From Micrococcus flavus (GTDB taxonomy: Bacteria; Actinomycetota; Actinomycetes; Actinomycetales; Micrococcaceae), in the NCBI RefSeq assembly GCF_014204815.1, contig NZ_JACHMC010000001.1, forward strand, positions 1,860,001 to 1,924,000: 64,000 nt of DNA, given 5' to 3'. Below, in pieces: positions 17,336 through 25,283 of the stretch. Positions within the stretch are counted from its first letter, which is position 1; each line of letters starts with the position of its first letter. The notes beneath the pieces are model-generated. The model saw only the letters and a program-made list of their open reading frames with translations, made no database searches and was not told the origin of the DNA. The translations under genes and the position numbers were made by a program.

Positions 17336-17857
17336 ATGGCACACATCCTCACCGTGCGGGGCGCCACGCCCCGCGTCCACGAGTCCGTCTTCCTGGCCCC
17401 CACGGCCGCGATCACCGGCGACGTCGAGATCGCGGAGCGCTCCTCCGCGTTCTACGGGGTCTCCGTGCGCGGCGACTCCGCCCCCATCCGCGTGGGCGAG
17501 CGCACCAACCTGCAGGACAACGTGGTGCTGCACGCGGACGCGGACTTCCCGTGCACCCTCGGCGCCGGCGTCTCCGTGGGCCACTCCGCCGTGGTGCACG
17601 GGGCCACCGTGGGCGACGACTGCCTGATCGGCATGTCCGCCACCGTGATGAACGGGGCCCGGATCGGTGCCGGGTCCCTCGTGGCCGCGGGCGCGCTCGT
17701 GCTGGAGGGCACCGAGGTCCCCGAGGGCTCCCTCGTGGCCGGCGTGCCCGCGAAGGTCCGCCGGCCGCTCACGGACGAGGAGCGCGCGGGCCTGACGGTC
17801 AACGCCCGCACCTACCTCGAGCTCGCCGCCGCCCACCGGGCGGCGCAGCTGGACTGA
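17336..17857 (+). CDS. Gamma carbonic anhydrase family protein
   Basis: Left-handed beta-helix protein of 173 residues built from hexapeptide repeats (for example IGERTNLQDN-type turns and GAGVSVGHSAVVHGATVGDDC). The three zinc-type histidines of the family are in HADADF, VGHSAV and VHGATV. It ends in a short C-terminal helix. The family includes archaeal Cam and the YrdA/PaaY group; many members have unproven carbonic anhydrase activity. A terminator hairpin follows. Confidence 0.88.
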   Translation: MAHILTVRGATPRVHESVFLAPTAAITGDVEIAERSSAFYGVSVRGDSAPIRVGERTNLQDNVVLHADADFPCTLGAGVSVGHSAVVHGATVGDDCLIGMSATVMNGARIGAGSLVAAGALVLEGTEVPEGSLVAGVPAKVRRPLTDEERAGLTVNARTYLELAAAHRAAQLD

Positions 17858-17875
17858 CCGCCGGCCGCCACGACG

Positions 17876-17917
17876 ACGGGGCCCGCCCCCTCCGGTGAAG
17901 GAGGGGACGGGCCCCGT
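17876..17917. terminator. Bidirectional terminator hairpin
   Basis: An 18-bp stem with one mismatch (arms 17876-17893 and 17900-17917) and loop GGTGAA, between the convergent genes ending at 17857 and 17932. Confidence 0.85.
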
Positions 17918-17931
17918 GCGCGTGGCGCGGG

Positions 17932-19206
17932 TCAGGCGCGGGACGCGGCGTCCTTGGCCTGCGCGGCCTCGATCTGACGGCGGCGGGCCTCCGCGGTGCG
18001 GCGGGTCAGCTCGGCACCGGCCTCCGCGTCGCGGGTGAGGTTCTCGCCGGTCTCCGGGTCGAAGAGGTGGATGCGCGTGGTGTCCACCCACAGGCGGGTC
18101 GGCACGCCCGGGCGGGCGGTGGACTCCGCGGAGAGGGTGGTCACGACGACGGGGCGCAGCTCGTCCGCGTCGAGGTCCTTCGCCAGAGCGGACAGCAGCT
18201 CCGCCACCTTCGGGTCCGGCTCGAACTCGATGTAGCCGTACTGCTCGTGGCCCAGCCACTCCAGGTGGGTCAGCGTGGCCTCGAACTCGGAGCCGTTCGG
18301 CCGCTTGTGGTCCTCCACCAGCTCGGCGTCCTGGAAGAACTCCGGGCGCAGGCCCATGAACACGATCTCCCGACCCTCGGCCTTGCGGGCCTTCTCCGCG
18401 GGCACGGGAATGTCGCCGATCGGGGAGGACAGCACGTACTGGCCGCCCTGCTGCCGCACGGACACGGGCAGGAAGTTCATCGACGGGGAGCCGATGAAGC
18501 CGGCCACGAACAGGTTGAGCGGCTGCTCGTAGAGCTCGCGCGGAGACGCGACCTGCTGCAGCACGCCCTTCTTGAGCACGGCCACGCGGTCGCCGAGGGT
18601 CATGGCCTCGGTCTGATCGTGGGTCACGTACACGGACGTGGTGGCCAGGCGGCGCTGCAGCTGCGAGATCTCGGCACGCATCTGCCCGCGGAGCTTGGCG
18701 TCCAGGTTGGACAGCGGCTCGTCGAAGAGGAACGCGTCCGCCTCACGGACGATCGCGCGACCCATGGCCACGCGCTGGCGCTGGCCGCCGGAGAGGTTGC
18801 CGGGCTTGCGCTCCAGGTGGTCCTGGAGCTCGAGCACGCGGGCGGCGTCGCGCACCTTGCGGTCGATGACCTCCTCCGTGAGGGAGGAGCCCTTGGACAG
18901 GCGCAGCGGGAACGCGATGTTCTCGTACACCGACAGGTGCGGGTAGAGGGCGTAGTTCTGGAACACCATGGCGAGGTTGCGGTCCTTGGGGGCCGCCTCG
19001 TTCACGCGGCGCCCGTCGATCAGCAGCTCACCGTCCGAGATGTCCTCGAGGCCCACGATCATGCGCAGCAGGGTGGACTTGCCGGAGCCGGAGGGCCCCA
19101 CGAGGATGACGAACTCGCCGTCCTCGATGTCCAGGTTCACGTCCCGGATGGCGTGGTAGCCGTCGTCGTAGGTCTTGTCGATGTGGTTCAGGGTGATGGA
19201 GGCCAT
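17932..19206 (-). CDS. sugC: Sugar ABC transporter ATP-binding protein (SugC/UgpC/MsmK type)
   Basis: ATPase of 424 residues with an N-terminal NBD (about 1-240) and a C-terminal regulatory TOBE/MalK-like domain. Motifs: Walker [11 protein letters not shown]-loop [11 protein letters not shown], signature [14 protein letters not shown], Walker [16 protein letters not shown], switch His in VTHDQTEAM. These are the hallmarks of the carbohydrate-uptake CUT1 ATPases. The ATG at 19206 has AAAGGATC upstream. It is the last gene of a binding protein-permease-permease-ATPase operon, the order of lpqY-sugA-sugB-sugC. The symbol rests on that homology and order. Confidence 0.9.
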   Translation of the reverse strand: MASITLNHIDKTYDDGYHAIRDVNLDIEDGEFVILVGPSGSGKSTLLRMIVGLEDISDGELLIDGRRVNEAAPKDRNLAMVFQNYALYPHLSVYENIAFPLRLSKGSSLTEEVIDRKVRDAARVLELQDHLERKPGNLSGGQRQRVAMGRAIVREADAFLFDEPLSNLDAKLRGQMRAEISQLQRRLATTSVYVTHDQTEAMTLGDRVAVLKKGVLQQVASPRELYEQPLNLFVAGFIGSPSMNFLPVSVRQQGGQYVLSSPIGDIPVPAEKARKAEGREIVFMGLRPEFFQDAELVEDHKRPNGSEFEATLTHLEWLGHEQYGYIEFEPDPKVAELLSALAKDLDADELRPVVVTTLSAESTARPGVPTRLWVDTTRIHLFDPETGENLTRDAEAGAELTRRTAEARRRQIEAAQAKDAASRA

Positions 19207-19244
19207 CGTTCAGGGATCCTTTCTCAGGTCTCGCGTGGCGGGCC

Positions 19245-20210
19245 TCAGCCCTTGACCGCGCCGTTGGTCAGGCCGGCCACGATCTGACGCTGGAAGAGCA
19301 GCACCAGGATCACGATCGGGATGGTCACGATGATCGCCGCCGCGGAGATCGCCCCGGTCGGGGACTCGAACTGCGAGGCGCCCGTGAAGAACGCCAGCGC
19401 GGCGGGCACCGTGCGGGCGTCCTCGGTGGAGGTCAGCGAGATGCCGAACACGAAGTCGTTCCAGGCGATGAAGAAGGCGATGATCGCCGTCGTGAACACG
19501 CCGGGGGCGGCCAGCGGCACGATCACCTTGCGGAACGCCTGGAGCGGGGTGGCGCCGTCCACCTGGGCGGCCTGGTCCAGCTCCCACGGGATCTGCTTGA
19601 AGAACGCGGCGAGCGTCCAGATGGAGATCGGCAGGGTGAGGGACAGGTAGGGGATGATCAGGCCGAGCCACGTGTCGTACAGGCCCAGCACGCGCCACAT
19701 GTTGAACAGCGGCGTGACCAGGGAGATGACCGGGAACATCGAGACCATGAGGGACACGGTCAGCACGAGCTTCTTGCCCGGGAAGTCCAGGCGCGCGATC
19801 GCGTAGGCCGCGAGGGTCGCCAGGACCACCGCAATGAGGGTGGCGATCACGGTGATGCCGATCGAGTTCCGCAGCGCGGTGAGGAAGAGCTCGCGGGAGT
19901 CGCCCACGAAGATCTCCCGGTAGTTCTCGGTCGACCAGGTGGTCGGCAGCAGCGCGCCGTTGGCGAGGTCCGACGGCGCCTTGAACGACGTCGCGAAGAT
20001 GGAGAACAGCGGGAACAGGCACCACACGCCGATCACGAGGGCCAGGATCCACCACAGGAGGGTGCCCTGGCCGCGCTTGCCGCGGCGGGCGGTCTCGGGG
20101 GCCACGTCGCGGCGGCCCACGGACCCGCCGGCCTCGGGGTGGCGGTCGTCGGTGCCGGGGCGCGTGGTCACCTGCTCCTGGGGGGCGGGGACGGGATTGC
20201 CGGTGCTCAC
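19245..20210 (-). CDS. sugB: Sugar ABC transporter permease (MalG/SugB type)
   Basis: Permease of 321 residues. About 45 N-terminal polar residues (TGNPVPAPQEQ) precede six helices. The EAA loop that docks to the ATPase is in the segment LDQAAQVDGATPLQAFRKVI with the following PLAAPG. The GTG at 20210 overlaps the stop of the upstream permease by 4 nt. CUT1 family; its partners are the permease at 20207-21154 and the lipoprotein at 21151-22455. Confidence 0.9.
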   Translation of the reverse strand: MSTGNPVPAPQEQVTTRPGTDDRHPEAGGSVGRRDVAPETARRGKRGQGTLLWWILALVIGVWCLFPLFSIFATSFKAPSDLANGALLPTTWSTENYREIFVGDSRELFLTALRNSIGITVIATLIAVVLATLAAYAIARLDFPGKKLVLTVSLMVSMFPVISLVTPLFNMWRVLGLYDTWLGLIIPYLSLTLPISIWTLAAFFKQIPWELDQAAQVDGATPLQAFRKVIVPLAAPGVFTTAIIAFFIAWNDFVFGISLTSTEDARTVPAALAFFTGASQFESPTGAISAAAIIVTIPIVILVLLFQRQIVAGLTNGAVKG

Positions 20211-21154
20211 TTGGAACCTCCTCGGTCGGCCAGGTCCACCTTGAAGACCTTCACGGCGATGAACGCCATCAGCGCCACGCACAGGAACAGGATCACGGAG
20301 ATCGCGGAGCCCATGCCGATCTCCAGCCGGCCGATGGACGTGCGGTAGGCCAGCAGGGACAGGACCTCGGTGCCGTACGCGCCGTTGGTCATGATGTAGA
20401 CGGCGTCGAAGATGCGGAACGCGTCCATCGCGCGGAACAGCACGGCCACCATGATCGAGGCCTTCATGTTCGGCAGGATGACCAGCCGCATGCGCTGCCA
20501 CCAGGAGGCGCCGTCGACGGCGGCGGCCTCGGTGAGGTCGCCCGGCACCTGGGCCAGACCGGCCAGCAGGAGCAGGGAGATGAACGGCGTGGTCTTCCAG
20601 ATCTCGGAGAGCATGATCACGGACAGCGCCGTGGAGCCCTGGGCGAACCAGTTCAGGTCCGCGGTGATGCCCGGGACCCAGCTGAACCAGCTGTTGATGA
20701 AGCCCGAGTCGATCGAGAACATGTAGTACCACGCGAACGCGGAGACCACGGTGATGATGCCGTACGGCACCAGGATCATGGTGCGGATCAGGCCGCGGGT
20801 GTGCTTGATGGCGTGGTGCATGGCCAGGGCCAGGATGAAGCCGAGGACCAGCTCGACCACCACGGTCACCACCGTGATCAGCACGGTGACCCACAGGTCC
20901 TTCCAGAACACCGGGTCGGACAGGATGACCCCGTAGTTGCCCAGGCCCACGAACTCCTTGTCGCCCGGCGCCGTGAGGCGGAACGAGAACAGGGAGTCGT
21001 AGAGGGCCTGGATGATCGGGTACAGGACCACGAACAGCATGACGAAGAACGCGGGGCCGGCCAGCAACCAGCCGAGGCGGGCCTCCGACTTCGCTCGCGC
21101 GGACGTCACGCGCCCCCTCCTCGGACGGGGCATGGACTCGACGGCGGTGCTCAC
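20207..21154 (-). CDS. sugA: Sugar ABC transporter permease (MalF/SugA type)
   Basis: Permease of 315 residues with six helices. The EAA loop is seen as LTEAAAVDGASWWQRMRLVI followed by LPNMK. The N-terminus is basic (PRPRRGRVTSARAKSEARLG). The GTG at 21154 overlaps the stop of the binding-protein gene by 4 nt, and its own stop overlaps the next gene by 4 nt, so translation of the three genes is tightly coupled. Confidence 0.9.
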   Translation of the reverse strand: MSTAVESMPRPRRGRVTSARAKSEARLGWLLAGPAFFVMLFVVLYPIIQALYDSLFSFRLTAPGDKEFVGLGNYGVILSDPVFWKDLWVTVLITVVTVVVELVLGFILALAMHHAIKHTRGLIRTMILVPYGIITVVSAFAWYYMFSIDSGFINSWFSWVPGITADLNWFAQGSTALSVIMLSEIWKTTPFISLLLLAGLAQVPGDLTEAAAVDGASWWQRMRLVILPNMKASIMVAVLFRAMDAFRIFDAVYIMTNGAYGTEVLSLLAYRTSIGRLEIGMGSAISVILFLCVALMAFIAVKVFKVDLADRGGSK

Positions 21155-22455
21155 AGCAGACGCTCCCCTCGCAGGACTTCCTCGATGAACTGATCGGTGG
21201 CGGCCGGCGTGGTGGCCGGGTCGACCGCCGACGGCGGCGTGAAGCTCAGCTGGATCGCCGTGGAGACCTCGTTGTAGTACGGGGTCTGGGGACGCGGGGC
21301 CGCCTGGTCGAGGGAGTCACGCACCAGCGGGGCCATGGGGTACTGCTCGAGCACCTCGGGGTCCTCGTAGGCCTTCGGATCCGCGGCCGGGTTGCCGTTG
21401 CCCTTGAAGTACAGGGCCTGGTTCTCGGCGCTCGTGATGCACGAGATCGCGTCGTAGGCCAGGTCCTGGTGCGCGGACTTTGCGCCCACGCCCAGGTTGA
21501 TGCCGCCCAACGGCGGGGCGGCCTCCTGGCCCTCCATGGTCTGCGGGTACATCGCCCAGCCGATGTCCTCCGGCAGGTCCGCCGGCAGCGCGCCGGACTC
21601 GGCCGACTTCAGGGTGGCCGGCCACACGAAGGGCCAGTTGACCATGAAGGAGCCGGTGTCGCCCTGGAACAGGAGCATGGACTCGTTCTCAGCCTGGGTG
21701 GGCAGACCGGCGGAGCCGAGACCCTCCCTGCCGATGGTGGAGATGATCTCGGCGGCCTTGCGGCCGGCCTCGGAGTCGAGATTGGTCTGGACCTCGTCCG
21801 CCGGAGCGGCGGGATCGGCGATGATGCTCTCGCCGCCGCCCTCCACGAGGGCGTTCACCCACACGGTCATGGACTCGGCGCGGTTGCCCTGCACGCCGAG
21901 CTCGGTGTCCGTCTGGCGGGCGGCCTCGATGAGCTGGTCCCACGTCACGGGCTGGGACATGTCCAGGCCCGCCTCCTCCGCGACCGACTTGCGGTACCAG
22001 AGCAGCTGCGTGTTGGCCCAGAACGGGACGGACACCATCTCGTCCTTCCACATCGCGCCGGCGAGCGCGCCCTCGAGCGTGTTCGCCTTCGCGTGCTCCT
22101 GGACGTCCTGCGGCACGGGGGCGAGGAAGCCCGGCTCGGCCAGCTCGGGGATGAACGGCGGGTCCAGGGACATGATGTCCATGGACGTGTCACCGGCCGC
22201 CAGGCGCCGGGTCAGCTGCTCGCGCTGCGACGCCGCGTCGTTGGGGAGCATCGACGTCTGGATCGTGTACCGACCGCCCGCGGCGTCGGTGCAGATCTCT
22301 GCGATCTCCGCCTGCCCGCCGTCGTCGGGGTTCGTGTACCAGGTGAGGGTGGGGTTCTCCTCCGCCGGCGCGCAGCCGGCCATCAGGAGCGCCCCGACGG
22401 CCGCCACGGAGGCCAGGGAGGCCCCCCGCGCGGCCCGGGACCGGATCTGTCTCAT
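21151..22455 (-). CDS. lpqY: LpqY-like sugar-binding lipoprotein
   Basis: Extracellular solute-binding protein of 434 residues. The N-terminus has a signal peptide with lipobox LMAGC (Cys at about 28). From memory of the family it resembles mycobacterial LpqY, the trehalose-binding lipoprotein: the block SMLPNDAASQREQLTRRL followed by AAGDTSMDIMSLD, then NTQLLWYRKS, VNWPFVW and GGINLGVG. Gene order with the downstream permeases and ATPase supports the LpqY-SugABC assignment. Mycobacteria use this importer for trehalose released from mycolate transfer. Micrococci lack mycolates, so scavenging of trehalose or another disaccharide is more likely. Start ATG 22455 with an upstream GAGG. Confidence 0.87.
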   Translation of the reverse strand: MRQIRSRAARGASLASVAAVGALLMAGCAPAEENPTLTWYTNPDDGGQAEIAEICTDAAGGRYTIQTSMLPNDAASQREQLTRRLAAGDTSMDIMSLDPPFIPELAEPGFLAPVPQDVQEHAKANTLEGALAGAMWKDEMVSVPFWANTQLLWYRKSVAEEAGLDMSQPVTWDQLIEAARQTDTELGVQGNRAESMTVWVNALVEGGGESIIADPAAPADEVQTNLDSEAGRKAAEIISTIGREGLGSAGLPTQAENESMLLFQGDTGSFMVNWPFVWPATLKSAESGALPADLPEDIGWAMYPQTMEGQEAAPPLGGINLGVGAKSAHQDLAYDAISCITSAENQALYFKGNGNPAADPKAYEDPEVLEQYPMAPLVRDSLDQAAPRPQTPYYNEVSTAIQLSFTPPSAVDPATTPAATDQFIEEVLRGERLL

Positions 22456-22496
22456 CAGTGCTCGACCTCATTCTTCCTCGGTGGAGTGTGACGAGC

Positions 22497-22502
22497 ATCC
22501 TA
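22497..22502 (-). promoter_or_regulatory. -10 box (TAGGAT) for the lpqY-sugABC operon
   Basis: TAGGAT on the minus strand, about 40 nt before the lpqY ATG. It leaves a short leader with a ribosome binding site. Confidence 0.65.
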
Positions 22503-22511
22503 TCCCCTGGG

Positions 22512-22537
22512 GGTGACGTGCGACACTGTGCGTCACC
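22512..22537. promoter_or_regulatory. Dyad upstream of the lpqY -10 box, possible operator
   Basis: GGTGACG-N12-CGTCACC, 7-bp perfect arms, begins about 10 nt upstream of the lpqY -10 on the lpqY strand and overlaps the hrpB stop codon. It could bind a sugar-responsive repressor in the -35 region, or be a weak hrpB terminator. Confidence 0.35.
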
Positions 22538-25196
22538 GCCGCAGACGGCTGTTCGTCAGAGCCGTGGGCCGGGCCGTCGCCGGGTCCTCCGGCCAGGGAT
22601 GCTTGGGGTAGCGGCCCCGGTTCTCCGCCCGGACGTGGGCGTACGGGCCCGCCCAGAAGGAGGGGAGGTCCGCGGTCACCGCGAGCGGGCGGCCGGCCGG
22701 GGAGAGCAGGTGCAGCAGCACCGGCAGGCGGCCGTCCGCGACCGCGGGCGTGGCCTCGGCGCCGAGGAACTCCTGGAGCTTGGCGGCCAGGACGGGGGCG
22801 GCCTCCTGGTCCGTGGCGGGGTAGTCCACGCGCACCCGCCGGCCGCTGGGCACCTCGAGGCCCTCCGGCGCCAGCTCGTCCAGGCGCCCCGCCTCCGGCC
22901 AGGGCAGGAGCCCGCGCAGCAGGCCGGCGACGTCCACGGAGCCTGCGGACCGGCCCGCGGCGAGCTCGGCGCCCACCGCCGCGACGAACGGCTCGAGGTC
23001 CGCGAGTGCCCGGTCCGACAGGTCCGGCCACGGGTCCCCCAGGACGCGGTGCAGCAGGTGCACGCGTCGGCGCAGCCGCTCCCCCGGCCGCTCCGCGGTG
23101 CCGCCCTGGAGGGCGGCCAGGCCCCCCTCGGCCAGCCGTCCGACGACGGCCTCCCGCGCGGCCTGGACCGTCACCGCGCCGGGGCCCTCCGTCAGGACGA
23201 TCCGGCCGAGCAGGCTCCGGCGCCGGCCCACGAGCCGATCCCCCGACCACGAGGCGACGGTCTCCTCGTGCAGCAGGGCCGCGGCGGCGGCCCGCGCGGT
23301 GGCCTCGTCCAGGGGCGCGGCGGCCCGGATCAGAGCCCCGGTGCCCGCGGCCTCTCCGGTGACCCGGCCGGCCTCCGCCACGGCGAGCCACTCCTGGCCG
23401 CGGAGCGCCTCGGCACCGCGGGGCAGGGCCGCGCGGGTGCCCGAGGCCAGCAGCCACGTCTCCGTCCCCGGCACCCGGCGCGCCACCCGGCCGGGCGCGG
23501 CGAGCGCCACCACGGTGCCCACGGGGTGGGCGCAGGCGCCCGACGGCGTCGTCCTGGACGTCCCGGACGCCGCCTCCGGGCGGCGGACCGTCCGCGCGAG
23601 CCGGTCCGCCTCGCGCCGCCATCGGCGGGACTCGGGGTGCCGGCCGGCGCGCAGGGCCGAGAGGAGGCCCTCGAGGTCCGCCCCGTCCGGGCGCAGGTCC
23701 AGGGCGAGCGCCGCCGTCGTCTCCGCGGCGGCGGCCTCGCCCACCCAGTCGGCTCCCGCGAGCAGGGCGTGGCCGAGGGCCGGGTCCACGGGCAGGGCGA
23801 CGAGCATGCGGCCGTGCGCGGTGACGCGGCCGTCCCCGTCCACCGCGCCGAGGGCGGTGAGCCGGTCCATGGCGGCGGCCAGCGCGTCGGCCGGGGGGTC
23901 CTCGGGCAGCACCAGGCCCTCCCCGCCGGGGGCGCCCCAGGCGGCGAAGGCCAGGGCCACGGCGTCCAGGTCCGCCACCGCGAGCGCGGGCGTGGGGGCG
24001 GCCGGGGCGGCGCCGAGGGCCGCGGCGGAGTGGCAGCGGACCACCGTGCCCGGCCCCAGGCGGGCGGCGCGGCCGGCACGCTGGCCGGCGGAGGCGCGGG
24101 CGGCCTGCACGGTGGCCAGTCCGGTCATGCCGCGGGCCCGGTCCCGGCGGGGCTCACGGGCGAGCCCGGAGTCGATCACGAGGCGGACGCCGGGCACGGT
24201 GAGGGAGGACTCGGCCACGGCGGTGGCCACCACCACGCGCGCGGGCCCGCCGGGGGCACGGCCGGCCAGGGCGGCGTCCTGCTCCTCGGGCTCCTGGCGG
24301 CCGTGCAGCACCCGGACCTCGGTGTCCGGCGCGAGGGCGCGGATCCGACCGGCGACGTCCTCCGCTTCGGCCACCCCCGGCAGGAACACGAGCGCGTCCA
24401 CGTCCGGGTCCGCAGCGAGGGCGCGGGCGTGCGCACCGACGGCCACGCGCGCCACGTGGTCCAGGAACGCCCGGTCCACGCGGCCCTCGGGGGTCAGTCG
24501 GGGCGCGCCGAACGGCGCGTGCTCCTCCGTCAGGGGGTGCTGCACGGCCGGGGTGCGCACCACCGGCACGGGCGGCTCCCCCATGCCGCGGGCCCAGCGC
24601 GCGGCGAGGGCCTCGGCGTCCAGCGTGGCGGACATGGCCAGCAGGCGCAGCTCGGGCCGCAGCTGGCGCAGGTCCGCCAGGAGCGCGAACAGCACGTCCG
24701 TGTCCAGGTCCCGCTCGTGGACCTCGTCCAGGACGACGGCGCCCACCCCCTCCAGCCCCGGGTCGCCCAGCAGGCGGCGCACCAGCAGGCCCGGGGTCAC
24801 GAACTCCACGGCGGCCCGGCCGCCGCCGACGGCGTCCCCGCGCACGGCGTAGCCCACGGCCGCGTCCGCCTCCGCCCGGGGCAGGCCGGCCTCCCGCAGC
24901 GCCCCGTGCAGGCGCCGCCAGGCCGCGCGCACCGCCACGCGCCGCGGCTGGGTGACCAGCACCCGCCCCCCGGCGTCCGCGGGCAGGCCCAGGGCCACCG
25001 CGGGCGGGACCGCGGTGGTCTTGCCCGTCCCGGGCGGGGCGTGGACCACGGCCGCCCCGCGCGCGGACAGCGCGTCCTCGAGGGCGGGCATCACGCCGCG
25101 CACGGCGAGGTCCGCGGTCAGGCGGCCGGCCGCCGTCGTGAGGGCGCGGCGGGCGGCGGGGGTCAGCGGTCCGGAGGCGGGGTCGGAGGCGGTCAT
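22533..25196 (-). CDS. hrpB: ATP-dependent helicase HrpB
   Basis: DEAH-box helicase of 887 residues. Motif I is PPGTGKTT, motif II LDEVHERD, motif III MSAT, and motif VI QRAGRAAR. The helicase core is followed by the HA2 and HrpB C-terminal domains (the end has PVLLHLLSPAGRPL and YPKHPWPEDP, typical of HrpB). The role of HrpB in bacteria is poorly defined. The ATG at 25196 is preceded by GGGGGA and a CAGAAT box 8 nt upstream; longer readings are antisense to the next genes. It is divergent from the glutaminase-like gene. Confidence 0.93.
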   Translation of the reverse strand: MTASDPASGPLTPAARRALTTAAGRLTADLAVRGVMPALEDALSARGAAVVHAPPGTGKTTAVPPAVALGLPADAGGRVLVTQPRRVAVRAAWRRLHGALREAGLPRAEADAAVGYAVRGDAVGGGRAAVEFVTPGLLVRRLLGDPGLEGVGAVVLDEVHERDLDTDVLFALLADLRQLRPELRLLAMSATLDAEALAARWARGMGEPPVPVVRTPAVQHPLTEEHAPFGAPRLTPEGRVDRAFLDHVARVAVGAHARALAADPDVDALVFLPGVAEAEDVAGRIRALAPDTEVRVLHGRQEPEEQDAALAGRAPGGPARVVVATAVAESSLTVPGVRLVIDSGLAREPRRDRARGMTGLATVQAARASAGQRAGRAARLGPGTVVRCHSAAALGAAPAAPTPALAVADLDAVALAFAAWGAPGGEGLVLPEDPPADALAAAMDRLTALGAVDGDGRVTAHGRMLVALPVDPALGHALLAGADWVGEAAAAETTAALALDLRPDGADLEGLLSALRAGRHPESRRWRREADRLARTVRRPEAASGTSRTTPSGACAHPVGTVVALAAPGRVARRVPGTETWLLASGTRAALPRGAEALRGQEWLAVAEAGRVTGEAAGTGALIRAAAPLDEATARAAAAALLHEETVASWSGDRLVGRRRSLLGRIVLTEGPGAVTVQAAREAVVGRLAEGGLAALQGGTAERPGERLRRRVHLLHRVLGDPWPDLSDRALADLEPFVAAVGAELAAGRSAGSVDVAGLLRGLLPWPEAGRLDELAPEGLEVPSGRRVRVDYPATDQEAAPVLAAKLQEFLGAEATPAVADGRLPVLLHLLSPAGRPLAVTADLPSFWAGPYAHVRAENRGRYPKHPWPEDPATARPTALTNSRLRR

Positions 25197-25204
25197 CGTC
25201 CCCC

Positions 25205-25210
25205 ATTCTG
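25205..25210 (-). promoter_or_regulatory. -10-like box (CAGAAT) for hrpB
   Basis: CAGAAT on the minus strand, 8 nt before the hrpB ATG. Confidence 0.4.
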
Positions 25211-25271
25211 GTCCGTGTCCGCCCCGGTCGGCGGCGGGCCCGGGCACGCTGTGCGGCGGATGCCCGCCGAC

Positions 25272-25277
25272 TAGGCT
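25272..25277 (+). promoter_or_regulatory. -10 box (TAGGCT), leaderless, for glutaminase-like gene
   Basis: TAGGCT ends 6 nt before the ATG at 25284. Confidence 0.7.
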
Positions 25278-25283
25278 GGCGCC

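Noticed and set aside
22458-25274. Open frame of 938 codons on the plus strand
   Set aside because: Antisense shadow of hrpB; low-complexity Gly/Arg/His text with no motif.
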